Below, piece by piece: positions 23,336 through 37,325 of a stretch of 64,000 nt of DNA. A program made the position numbers and the translations under genes. The stretch is from Diploscapter coronatus (lineage: Eukaryota; Nematoda; Chromadorea; Rhabditida; Rhabditidae). Numbering within the stretch: the stretch's first letter is position 1; each line of letters begins with the position of its first letter. The stretch covers positions 33,193,201 through 33,257,200 of the forward strand of contig OZ038422.1 in the NCBI GenBank assembly GCA_964036155.1, given 5' to 3'. The notes beneath the pieces are model-generated. The model made no database searches. It was not told the DNA's origin and was given only the letters and a program-made list of their open reading frames with translations.

Positions 23336-24259
23336 TTCTCTACAAAATCGGCCAAGTTTCCAACAAACTGAAAATTCGACAAAAATCATCAAACTCCCGA
23401 GAAAAACGCACGAAAAGGGAATGTCGAAATTAGAAGATTCCGTATCAAACGCATATTGTGAAACGTACGGAAAGAATGGTGAGAGAAAAATGACTTGAAA
23501 AAAACGATGATAAAAAGAAATTCGCTAGTGAAATGGTTACGAAGAAAAGACTTGGTTTAAAAAATAAAGTAGAGGCTTATGCTAATTTTCTGTCTGGTGG
23601 TAGTTAAGTCCGTTGGGAAGGCTCGAGAAAGTTAGGATGCGAGATTCGACTCAAAATTAGCATGGGATTTACGCGTCCGGGTCACGAGCAGTGCGGTGCG
23701 ATAGATCGATTCTCACCCTTTGTGCCTTCCCCCCTCCCCTTTGCTTCGCCCTCGAGGCTTTTCCCCCTCCCCTCCTCTAATCGCTCCGGTCTCATTTCTC
23801 TGTTGACTTTGTCGACTTTTCAATGATTATTGATTGATCGATCGATTGATTTCGTGACCCCCTGTATGATTGATCAGCTCATCAATAGCTAGATTCGTAA
23901 AATTCATCCCCAGCTCCTTATCGGACCTAGGGAAGGCTTAAGCCAGGTCGTTCGAACGTCTTCTCCTCTTAAACCAAAATATTATGCGAAAATCTTTTTA
24001 CGTACCACCCTATCATCAACTTCCAATAGCAAAAATTGCTTTTTCGTACCTCCCTCCTATAATTTCTCGTTTTACCTGAAGTCTGCCTAGGTCTGAAGAT
24101 AGACATATCTTGATGAATTTTACAAATGACAGTCCTGGCGAACTGATCAACTATACATAAGCTCTTCGGTCGCTGAGTATTCGTTTCAGGTGGTTGAGCC
24201 GAAACAACACATTGCACTAATTTTACATCGATCCGGGAAAGTTACCGGAGTTCCAAAAC
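23336..24259. other. Divergent promoter region between sgt-1 and btbd-10
   Basis: Includes a pyrimidine-rich block (CCCCTCCCCT, 23730-23790), a GATCGATCGATTGAT run near 23840, and the repeat at 23925-24106. No exon recognised. Confidence 0.5.
23925..24106. repeat. Dispersed repeat ending CTAGGTCTG, copy 2
   Basis: Starts CGGACCTAGGGAAGGCTTAA and ends GTCTGCCTAGGTCTG; the right part is similar to 21893-22016. Confidence 0.5.
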
Positions 24260-28701
<4,442 letters not shown>

Positions 28702-28865
28702 ACGGGATATTTATATATATATTTTTTAAACCATACATTTCAAAAGGATTTATTATTAAAGATTCCCACAGGTGTATAAATCGTATCCGTACTTCACCTG
28801 TGGACACTCTTATCCCTAACTAGTTTCTTATCAATATTAAAATCGTCATCGCCATTATCTTCGAC

Positions 28866-28939
28866 TTGTACAGTGTCTGTGTTCGTAAAACGACGGGAAT
28901 GTTCCCCCCAGTCGCTTCACGAACACGGTCACTGTACTT
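28866..28939. ncRNA. Candidate miRNA-like hairpin
   Basis: The 5' arm GTACAGTGTCTGTGTTCGT (28868-28886) pairs with the 3' arm ACGAACACGGTCACTGTAC (28919-28937), with one mismatch and one G-U (on the plus strand). An inner stem CGAC...GTCG and GGGAA/TTCCC continues towards the loop. The total length is about 74 nt, typical of animal pre-miRNAs, and it stands alone in intergenic DNA with no similar copy seen in the window. Strand is undetermined, since either strand folds. Confidence 0.5.
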
Positions 28940-29960
28940 GACAATTACTACGCCCTACTCAATTCAAGTTATTATTCTTTGAAAATTAAGATAGCCAATT
29001 TTTTCGATTATTTTTGAGAAAATTCGAAGAGTTGTAAATCCTATATCCAAATCCAAAAGCTGGATATTGCTGTATCCTGGGTTTTCTTTCTATTGTAAAA
29101 CTTTGAGAAATTTTAATCCTCTTTAAGCCTTGGATCTTATCAAAAATGATTATTTTCAGCATCAAACTGTGAAACGTATATCCTTCAAGTCACACTATTT
29201 ATCAGTTTTTCTTTCATTTTCAAGGGGGTAATTTTATATCTCCTGAAGTTTAAAATTTTTAAGTCCGAAATTCCCCCTTTGACTCTGTATTTTCTCTGAG
29301 ATGAAAGCCCCAGGCTTCAAATTCGAGCAATTACTTATTTCTCAATAACGTCATTTATCGATATTTACTCAATCATATCCAATATGTGTGTTGCAAGAAT
29401 TTGAAAGGAAGTGGAGTAGTGGCTCAGCGTTCGGCAAAGATTCAAAGTTACCTCAAAATTTGAAAGAAAACTCGCACTTCCCTTCATTTTCTCGTCATTA
29501 CCATCGTTATATCGTATCAAAATGCTCACATTGAGTTTCAGACTTTCAGACACTTTTAAGAAGAAAATGGATAAACTAGGATAAAATACAAAACCCAGCT
29601 TTATCCACATTTCTCCCCGTCTAAAATGACCCTCTATCTATGTTTCAAGGATCATTTATTCTTCGTTTTATCTCGCATTTCGGTAATTTTCAGTTTTTTC
29701 CGTGAAAATTTTTGAAATTCGTCTTTCCACGGAGAGCCCTTGAAAATTGTCTGTTGCCATTTTTACTGTTCATCATCATAAACTGAATATATTCATTTCG
29801 TCACTTCACATCGTATAATTCCCATTTGGAATCTGCCTGATTTTTCTTGGATTTCCTGGGATTACGGTATATTTGAAAGAATCGTGTATCGAATAAATTC
29901 TTATTTTAAAATCATGTATGTTGGAATTTTGTAGAATCGAAGAATCGGCAATTTGGATAT

Positions 29961-30050
29961 TCGTAGCTTCGTACCTCATAGTTAAAGTATAGGACAAGGT
30001 AGGGGAAATCTTCTCCCATACTGTTTCGTAGAGGGTCATGAAGCTACGAA
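29961..30050. repeat. Foldback element with GAAACAGTATG core (inverse copy of 5172-5258)
   Basis: Arms TCGTAGCTTCGTACCTCAT and TCATGAAGCTACGA. The reverse complement contains ACGAAACAGTATGGGAGAAG and TTTAACTATGAGG, matching 5172-5258 along most of its length. Confidence 0.8.
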
Positions 30051-30320
30051 ATATGCAGGTAGGTTGTCGAAAAATCAGCCCTTTCAATTTTCTCAATTTC
30101 CCTAAGTCATGATGATCGGCCGCTCTGCAGAGGGAGCGCACATTCTGGCGTGGAGCTCGAATTCGACTGTCGTTATGTAATGCGTGCTATTGTACGGACA
30201 TCTGAATGAATTACGATCAAGTTTTAATGTTTTAAAATACTTCGCATGAAAACACTTTCATTTCATTAAATTTTGAAATTTATTTCAATTGGTTTTAATT
30301 GATAGAAAATAATTGTTCGT

Positions 30321-30541
30321 TTACTTGACAATATCATGCGGGTTCTTGCGGACGTAGTTGCGCCGGCAATGAGTCAGGTGGGTGAGAAATTGAAGGGGCG
30401 GCATCTGAATGTTCTTTATTAAATTCTTTCAAATCTATTGTTTCAGAAGAGAATCACCTCTTTTCCACATTTGTAGGGACATGAGCATTTAAGCGGTTTT
30501 TTCGCGACGCGTTTGACGTTAGAAGGGCCGCGTTTGTCCAT
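30321..30541 (-). CDS. 55-aa protein with a CHHC-like zinc finger
   Basis: Two exons: 30458-30541 and 30321-30404, joined in phase 0 across a 53-nt intron. The start lies just after an AAATTTAG acceptor. A basic N-terminus (MDKRGPSNVKRVAKKPLK) leads into CSCPYKCGKEMPPLQFLTHL and THCRRNYVRKNPHDIVK. The spacing matches the CHHC finger of U11-48K, GTSF1 and TRM13 proteins (CPYx...HxxxC, 21 residues from first to last ligand). The first His of the family is replaced, and a Cys two residues earlier could serve instead. The basic flanks suggest RNA binding, which is inference. It sits about 0.5 kb downstream of pir-1 on the same strand, so it may share an operon. Too short to have been called by length alone. 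Confidence 0.72.
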
Positions 30542-31045
30542 AAAAATCTAAATTTTGCAAAAACTAGAAAAAAAGTTTCATGAAATAAAATATATATCAC
30601 GACAAGCGTAGAAACTTGACCTCGAAATGTTTCTGAAGAAAAGTCAAACTCAATAATTTATTAAAGAAAACAAAACAACACGGAAAAATGAAGGATATAA
30701 AATAACAAAGAGAGGGGGACTCTGATAAGGCGCTTGTTTGAAAATTCCTAAAAATTTGAAAACCGACATTTTTCGATTGAGATCAAACAAGATGCCAACA
30801 AAAAACCTAAAAGTTGGGGATTTCAACTCTCGAAGATCAAGTAGATGGCATGACTTGATAAAAGTTGGAAGTTCGAGTACATTTTATCAACAAGAAGCAG
30901 TACAGAAATCACCGTTTGAGCAAGAAGTTCAGAATGTTGCATTTTTAGTAAATTTCCCCCGAAACGCAGTGAACAAATAAACGAAGGAGAAAAACAAATT
31001 TGGGAGGCAGAATACTCTCAGCCCACGGATTTTGGAAGACACCAT
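30542..31045. other. Intercistronic region between pir-1 and the mini zinc-finger gene
   Basis: No exon seen. Same-strand flanking genes make this a possible operon spacer, though at 505 bp it is longer than a typical C. elegans one. Confidence 0.4.
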
Positions 31046-33359
31046 TTAGTCGGAATTGTCGAATTTTATGTGAGTGGGGGTTTTGTTGCTCGAGTTCGGA
31101 GACGAGTACTTCTTTTCCTCCTTTTTTCCTTCACTCGCATTCCCAGCCTCTGCCGACTCCTTGCCGGACTCGTCTCGATTTTCCGATTTTTCTCCGGATT
31201 TTTCCGACTCTTCCTCTTCGTCGCCTTCCACCTCGTCTACTAATTCCAACTGAAAAAAATGAAATTTTATAATTTTGTTTGAAAAATAAAATCCAACCTC
31301 CCCCAATTTGGCCTCAGCCTCGTAGAGTTTTGCCTTGTAAGCGGCTCGCTCGATAGGATGCTTCCTTGCCACTTCGAACGCTGAAATATTCATTTTTTAA
31401 TTTCAAAAATTTAAGAAAAAACCTGAAATAGCCGCAGCAGCCGTCCAGTTGAGTTTGTCGATGAGGTACCTGAATTTGTATTAATTTATTTTAGTTTTAT
31501 TATTTTGAAACTTTTTTTTGTAAAAAGTAACCTGCATATGAGGTAGCCCGTCCTGTTCAAACCGTGAGTGCAGTGGACGCCAATTAATTTGCCGTCTGAA
31601 ATTTTATCCGACTCCTCCAAATTCGACTCGCAGAAAGTATCTTTTCATGAGAGAAAAAGAAGATATGATCTTTTTCTTACTCAATACGACACTTTTTTGC
31701 GGGTTGAATTTTGAGAAATCTGATTTTTAGTTTCTTTATTTCTAATTAATTGTTTCACGTTATCGCTCAATAAAGAAGTCTGAGTTTAGTTTTGTGAAAC
31801 ATATTCTATCATTTTTAACTGTATTTTTTCAAAAATAAAAAAAAAATCTCCACCATTCTCCGAATTTGTGACGAAATCCTCGACGATCGTGTTGAATTTC
31901 TCAACGATGTCATCGCGACCGTCTACCTCGTGACCGGGGCAGTTCAGTTTTCTGAAGAATGAAATTTAAAACATCAAAAAAGTCAAAACCACACATGGGC
32001 AAACTACAGTATGAAGACCCCCTGTATGAAAAAGTTAGATAAGATTTTTCTCTGGATATTCTGTTATGCCTTGCATCGTGATGCTTTTCATCATACAATT
32101 GTTAAATGAGAAAAAAAAAACTCACACATACTGCACATCGTGCTTCTCCCAGTCGGTCTTGTCGTAGTACCTGTTCGTGTTCGTCAAGTCGATCACCAGT
32201 CCTATCCTTTTGCCGTTTTCTCGAGCCTGGAAAGATTATCTATTTCAAAGTTAAAATTCCTAATATACAACATTAGTTTTAGATTTTCAAAATATTATAT
32301 AACCATTTTTGAAACGTATTTTAAAAAATTTAGAATAAGTCCAATTTTCAATAAATATTCTTCTGGAATATATCTCTTTTAAAAAATTAAAATAACAGAA
32401 AAATGCTGATCAGACGTTATACATTTTCACACCCGTCATTACCGAAGCAGTGTCTTTTTTCGGTCTCGAAAAGTCATATTACTTCGTTGATGGAGGGTGT
32501 GAAAATGTAAAACGTCTGAACGCTAACCAATCGAATGAGGGAGTCGACATCGAAGTGCTCGTCCTCGTGAATATTCGGTTTCCCGACGAAGAACGACCTG
32601 TCGAGGGGCGTCTTGAACGGCAGAAACCGCGTGCCCTCCATGTCGCAACCCACACCATCGTAGTTCATCCATCTACAGTTATTTTTTACTTTTTTCTTGA
32701 AATTCGGAGATCTGAGACGATTTATAAAAGAAAATATTCTATGATTTTATCACAAATCGCCCCAGGTGCAAAATTTTCAGATCTTTTTATCGAAAATATT
32801 TTCTTGTGCTTCAAGTTTGGTTAACGTTTGTTTCAAGACTTGAAGATTTCAGTAAAATTCAAGAAAACAACTTTTTGAAAGTTTTTGCTCTTCAAAAATA
32901 CCTGTCTGGAATCCTCTTCGAGTCAAAGAAGGGTTTCCTGGGCCCGTTCCTCTGATTCGCGTTGTCGAAGCCGCGCTGCTGGCCTCGAAAATGGAAACCG
33001 TCGCCGCGAAATCCACGATTCGGCTGGTAGCCTCCTCTGAACGTCTTTTTTTCAAAATTAATACAAATGAAAGTTGTTCTAATTTTTTTCCAAATTATAA
33101 CGAATGAAATCAAAAATTTGCCTAAAATCAGAAAGAAAGGGAAATCGAATTTCGATGTTTCTTTTCAAGATGTTTAAACACTTCAATTTTTCTAAAAAAT
33201 AATTTTAAAGTACCTGTCATAGTTGGCGAATTGGTTCCTGTTAAAATGCGGTCGCTCATTCCTGGTCGAATATGCAGTGTCAGCCCTCTCCCCATAATCA
33301 GCTCGATTCCTCGCGTCTCCCGCCCTGCCACTCGACGACTCCCCGCTGCCTTCGTTCAT
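31046..33359 (-). CDS. pir-1: RNA 5'-phosphatase PIR-1 (DUSP11 family)
   Basis: Dual-specificity-fold phosphatase that removes phosphates from triphosphorylated RNA 5' ends. The start ATG (33357-33359) directly follows TGTTGCAG; the stop TAA is at 31046-31048. A Gly/Ser/Arg-rich head ([20 protein letters not shown]) and an RG/FRG-rich stretch ([20 protein letters not shown]) precede the catalytic domain. That domain reads [53 protein letters not shown] and the P-loop [19 protein letters not shown] (HCxxGxxRTGY, with the nucleophilic Cys and catalytic Arg present). Then [20 protein letters not shown] follows. The C-terminus is acidic and Ser/Lys-rich, ending HIKFDNSD. In mammalian DUSP11 the Arg-rich region is C-terminal; here it is N-terminal. 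Hairpins lie in introns at 31617-31713 and 32410-32520. Confidence 0.95.
31617..31713. repeat. Foldback element, CAAATTCGACTCGCAGA family
   Basis: Arms CAAATTCGACTCGCAGAAAG and TTTTTTGCGGGTTGAATTTTG; related along its arms to 27071-27180. In a pir-1 intron. Confidence 0.78.
32410..32520. repeat. Foldback element in pir-1 intron
   Basis: Arms TCAGACGTTATACATTTTCA and TGAAAATGTAAAACGTCTGA, then CACCCGTCATTACCGAAG against CTTCGTTGATGGAGGGTG. Confidence 0.8.
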
Positions 33360-34083
33360 CTGCAACATAAAAATAATCAAATTTCCTGAAAAATGCGAAA
33401 ATCTCGATCGAGTAAAAATGCGAAAAGACGACGCGAAATGAATTGAGAACATCGTAAATGCAAAGGGGAAAAAGGAAAGAGGAGAGAAATTAGAATACAG
33501 TAGGTAGAAAATGGCACTCTAATAAGAGAAACGTAGTGTGTAAGAAAATTTGTTTTAAAATCTTTGGATATATGAGGAATAACAAAGTGAAAAATAATTA
33601 AATTTAAAAAAGATACGTTTCAAGAAAAACAGGAGTGGAAACCCAAATGAGTTTTACTATAGTAAAACAACAAATTACGATAATAAGACTTTTAACTATC
33701 GTAGTTAAACTTATTTGAATCCACCCCAGATGTTTGACCGTTTCATCGAATTCACCAAAAGGGATCCGTGCAAAGGAGATAATGTTTTTCTTTTTATTAT
33801 ATTTTTCATTTTACAAATTTTTGAATTTTAAATTTCAGAAGGAATGCCTGTATTTGTCGATCTTGCATTTAAGTTCGGTAGATACTACGCATGCCTCTTC
33901 GTCAACACCAAGGCGAACGACAGAATCAACCCTTTTCCACAAATCGTCGGAAGTGTTGCCTTCCTTTCGAGCCACACGGCCGAGCAGTCATCGCGAACAT
34001 CGAGCCCGCGTTGATTAAGGGGGTGTTGTCGGTAAGATTTTTTCCACATTTTTATGGATTTTTCAATATTTAGTGCCCTCTGG

Positions 34084-34193
34084 TTGATCCAAACATATTC
34101 AAATATGGTTAACGACCAATGATATTATGAGAACTAATACCGAAGATGAAATTCAGACTATGAACGACCCTTTTTGAATATATTCTGGATCAC
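34084..34193. repeat. Foldback element with TTGATCCA arms
   Basis: TTGATCCAAACATATTCAAA (left) and TTTGAATATATTCTGGATCA (right) are imperfect inverted copies. Confidence 0.65.
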
Positions 34194-34848
34194 TACGGTC
34201 CTCAAATATGCTTTATAGCGACTGTTTCATCATTTTTGAGTAAATTAGCGAGCCTAGCGACCGAAAAGATTGATGTCATGACCTAGGCCTCAAAAATAGA
34301 TATATTACATTCAGCTGATCATTTTGGTAGTCGATGCCTGACTCTACCATCAGCTTTTGAAATTAGACTAGTCAAAAACTTCTATTTGCAAAAATACTCC
34401 TTTGCCACTAATACAAAACACTATTATCTCGACTGAATTTAACAAGAAATTGTGTCGACTAGATATGCATGACTATATCATTCAATGTTCATCACTTTTC
34501 CCTTACAGGTACATAATAATCATTTTTATTGAAATAGTTTTGCAATTTCTTATCTTTAGTCAATTTACCATGTCGCGATAAATCAAAAGGGGCCGAAAAT
34601 TTGAGAATGGCAAATGTGTCAAAATATGCTATTTTTTGAAAAATACGGTGATTAATACAAATTCTTGGCGTAACGAAACTGGCGCAATGATGATGCAACC
34701 CGCAGTGCCTGGCACAGATCGGACAAAAATTAGAGAAGACAGGAAACTGCCTAATATAGGGAAGGGGGGCAATTTCAACACTCATTTATTTATGCCCCTA
34801 ACAGGTATTGCATAACATTGTGCAATGTGTTAAGTATTGATTTTGATG

Positions 34849-34937
34849 GCTCCTAGAAAAAGGCACCACTTTTGCCTATCTTTTTGTCTTTCCCTCATAC
34901 TATTTCTCAGAAAAAGTGGTGCCTTTTTCTATGAGCC
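34849..34937. repeat. Foldback element, TCCTAGAAAAAG family
   Basis: Arms GGCTCCTAGAAAAAGGCACC and GGTGCCTTTTTCTATGAGCC; the core on the minus strand is GAGAAATAGTATGAGGGAAA. Other copies at 44368-44481 and 53950-54106. Confidence 0.85.
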
Positions 34938-35293
34938 GATTTTGATGTGTTTGAGTCATTAGGTTTGTAATAATTTGGAAATCAGTATTTTTAATGTGCA
35001 CAATCTATGACATTGAAAATTTCTTGTAAGTTTTAAGATCGAATTCAGTCTTGGGATCGTTAATTAGAAATTTATTCTGCCAAAAACTTATAAATATCAA
35101 CAATTAACTTTTTGGGTAAAATAAACTAGAAAAAATGACTAGTGAACTAAAATCACGAAAAAAAAACTTATCGATCACTTAGTGAAAAGCTAACTAAATT
35201 CGTGACGACGAAGATAGAGATTTACTGTGCAGCTAAGTAACATCAAAATGCAAATAAAACTCGTAGTGTTTAACAATACTCCGGATTTCAGGA

Positions 35294-36202
35294 TCATAGA
35301 AATCGCGGAAAGACTTGACGAATTGCGTTCATACCATGTAAAATGGGCGCTAGCCTTTGAAACACGGCGATGATTCGCGGTGCTAGGTTTACCCTTGGTC
35401 GACGCAATTGAGGTGGGTTGATCAGCATTCGACGGAATGGTAATAAGAGAAATTTATGATCGTACAGAAACTCTCCCGCTTTGTGCAACGCACCCTTCAC
35501 CTTCGAGACCATCCAATCATGCAAGAAATTCCACTTTTTGCGCCACAAATATCTCACCATCAAGATCACCAAAACAGAAGATAGCAATGCCAATGCAACA
35601 ATTATGCTGACTTGAAAGCTGTTGAGACCAAACAACTGCCAACGATTTTGCTAAATATTCAATGCTCATATTACCTATGGAAAATATATACTCACGATCG
35701 GAAGTCCATCAGGATGAAGCCGTAGCCATTCTTCAATTCCATCCAATATTATCTTGATTATTGTGGTCGTATCGAAAATCATATTGCTTCCGAAAATCAT
35801 ACTGTCGTTTCGCTGGTTGAGAACGTCAAGTATGTTTTGCCACTACAAATTAGTTAACCTTGAGTTTGTTCCGATTGATTTATTTACCGGAATATAGTTG
35901 GCAATGTTGAGGGCATGAAGATCCACAAGAGCGCCATCGTCAGTGAGGAACCTAGCGTCGTCGTCAGTGAAGAATCTCAGGACGCCTTCTTCCCAGTCAT
36001 ATCCCCGCTGATTTGGTGGTACTTGAAGGAATAAATTGATACATTGTCGGTAGCGCTAAACTCCTTATTTATATTAATTTCAATGATGAAATTAGCATGG
36101 ACATACCAAGACATATCGTTTTAAACGATCGATCTCGTTATCAGCAACTCCTTCATGCACTTGAGCATCCTCATTATTTCTTAGGAATACTTCTTCTGCC
36201 AT
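35294..36202 (-). CDS. Orphan single-pass membrane protein
   Basis: Four or more exons, start MAEEVFLRNNEDAQVHEGVA (ATG 36200-36202, after CTTTCAGGCA) and stop TGA at 35294-35296, about 255 aa. The N-terminal half is soluble and acidic (NQRGYDWEEGVLRFFTDDDA, FLTDDGALVDLHALNIANYI, WQNILDVLNQRNDSMIFGSN). A clear membrane segment follows (FQVSIIVALALLSSVLVILM). After it comes a strongly basic C-terminal part (VRYLWRKKWNFLHDWMVSKV ... RRMLINPPQLRRPRVNLAPR). The charge pattern (acidic before, basic after) would place the C-terminus in the cytosol. I do not recognise the family; it may be nematode-specific. Introns are about 45-55 nt with good splice sites. Confidence 0.7.
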
Positions 36203-37325
36203 TGCCTGAAAGATGCCTCTGAATTTTCTGGGTACACGAAAACATTTCAATTACGTACGATCAATCACATACTATTCGTGTCATAAAATGAAGAGAACTC
36301 ATCATTTTTAGAATTATGTTTTCTTTTAAAAAAATTTCATTTTTTCGTGCTTCCTTGACGCAAATGAGTAAAAATAAAATGCGTATTTGGATAAATAAGA
36401 CGAAAAATGAAAAGGTTTAGTGAAATACTAACTTGGACGATTTTGGGAGTTATCTTATTCAAAATAAATTATATACTCAGAATCGTAGCGAAACAAATGC
36501 CAAAAGCAAGCATTTATAAGATAACAGCTGAGAATAGGAGGAGCCGAATACGTCTTTCTTGCCTCAATAAAAGACTGATTGATAAACAAATTTGAATAGT
36601 GACTAATAAGGAAATTTGAAGGGAGTGGAAAAATGCAGAATATGACCCTTTCTTGCCTCAATAAAACGCAGTCCAGCTGAGTTCGAAACTCAATAAACTA
36701 AAAAACCTTGTGAAAACCTAAACATCCACTTGTAAACATGCAAAACACATTTTATCTTTTTAATCTTCAGTAATTATCGAATACCTAGCTATGGCTAGGA
36801 ATTTTTGGTGATTTCGAAATTTTGTGCTTAAAACAGAAAGAACTGCTCTTTTATATTCAGCTTGGGAAAATGATAAGCAAGGCCCGAAATGTTCAAACGA
36901 GCCATTTGAATCAAAATTGAACTAAAAAGGAGCCCGGAAGAATGTCATTTTTACGACTAAAAATGCTCATTGATCTTCCTTTCTTTTGTAATTTACACTA
37001 ATACTCTAAAATTGACAATTAATCTTGTCAACCTTATCTTTATTGAGATTTGTTAACACTGTCAAGCTTATTTTCATCAAATAACAATAACCGGACGGTA
37101 ACAATAAAATATGAAGAATTTTATATGATTAACTATCGCATACGCCCCTCAAATCTTTCACTACTAGAAACATGCTCTAATACTAAATGTTTGTGACTCA
37201 CCCTCTCTCCCACTGAAAATATGAAGGAGAAAAAGGAAGAGTCACTAGCATTTAGCAATTGAGCATGTTTCTAGTAGACCAGATTTGAGGGGCGAACACG
37301 AAATTGGGGGTTGTGTTTCGACTTT
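36203..37325. other. Intergenic region between the orphan membrane protein gene and abcf-3
   Basis: A short direct repeat TTTCTTGCCTCAATAAAA occurs near 36556 and 36651. A foldback element lies at 37142-37296. A TTTATT at 37039-37044 could be the abcf-3 poly(A) signal on the minus strand. Confidence 0.5.
37142..37296. repeat. Foldback element 3' of abcf-3
   Basis: Arms CGCCCCTCAAATCTTTCACT / TAGAAACATGCTC and GAGCATGTTTCTAGTAGACC / AGATTTGAGGGGCG; inner part GTGACTC against GAGTCAC. Confidence 0.85.

Larger units (their letters stand above)
28702..30320. other. Gene-poor region between btbd-10 and the mini zinc-finger gene
   Basis: Convergent 3' flanks. It contains a miRNA-like hairpin (28866-28939), a short CCACAGGTG/CACCTGTGG inverted repeat near 28768-28806, and a foldback element (29961-30050). 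No exon recognised on either strand. Confidence 0.55.
33360..35293. other. Intergenic region upstream of pir-1
   Basis: Two inverted-repeat elements (34084-34193, 34849-34937). A stretch at 33839-34030 bounded by TTTCAG and GTAAGA is open in several frames (for example HGRAVIANIEPALIKGVLS). It could be an orphan exon or gene remnant, but I cannot extend it into a gene. Confidence 0.4.

Noticed and set aside
28768..28806. CCACAGGTG/CACCTGTGG inverted repeat as a terminator or miRNA
   Set aside because: The stem is only about 9 bp with a 20-nt loop. It is too weak to call.
36407..36595. 62-residue frame MKRFSEILTWTILGVILFKI
   Set aside because: Isolated, AT-driven, no splice or start context, and overlaps a short direct repeat.
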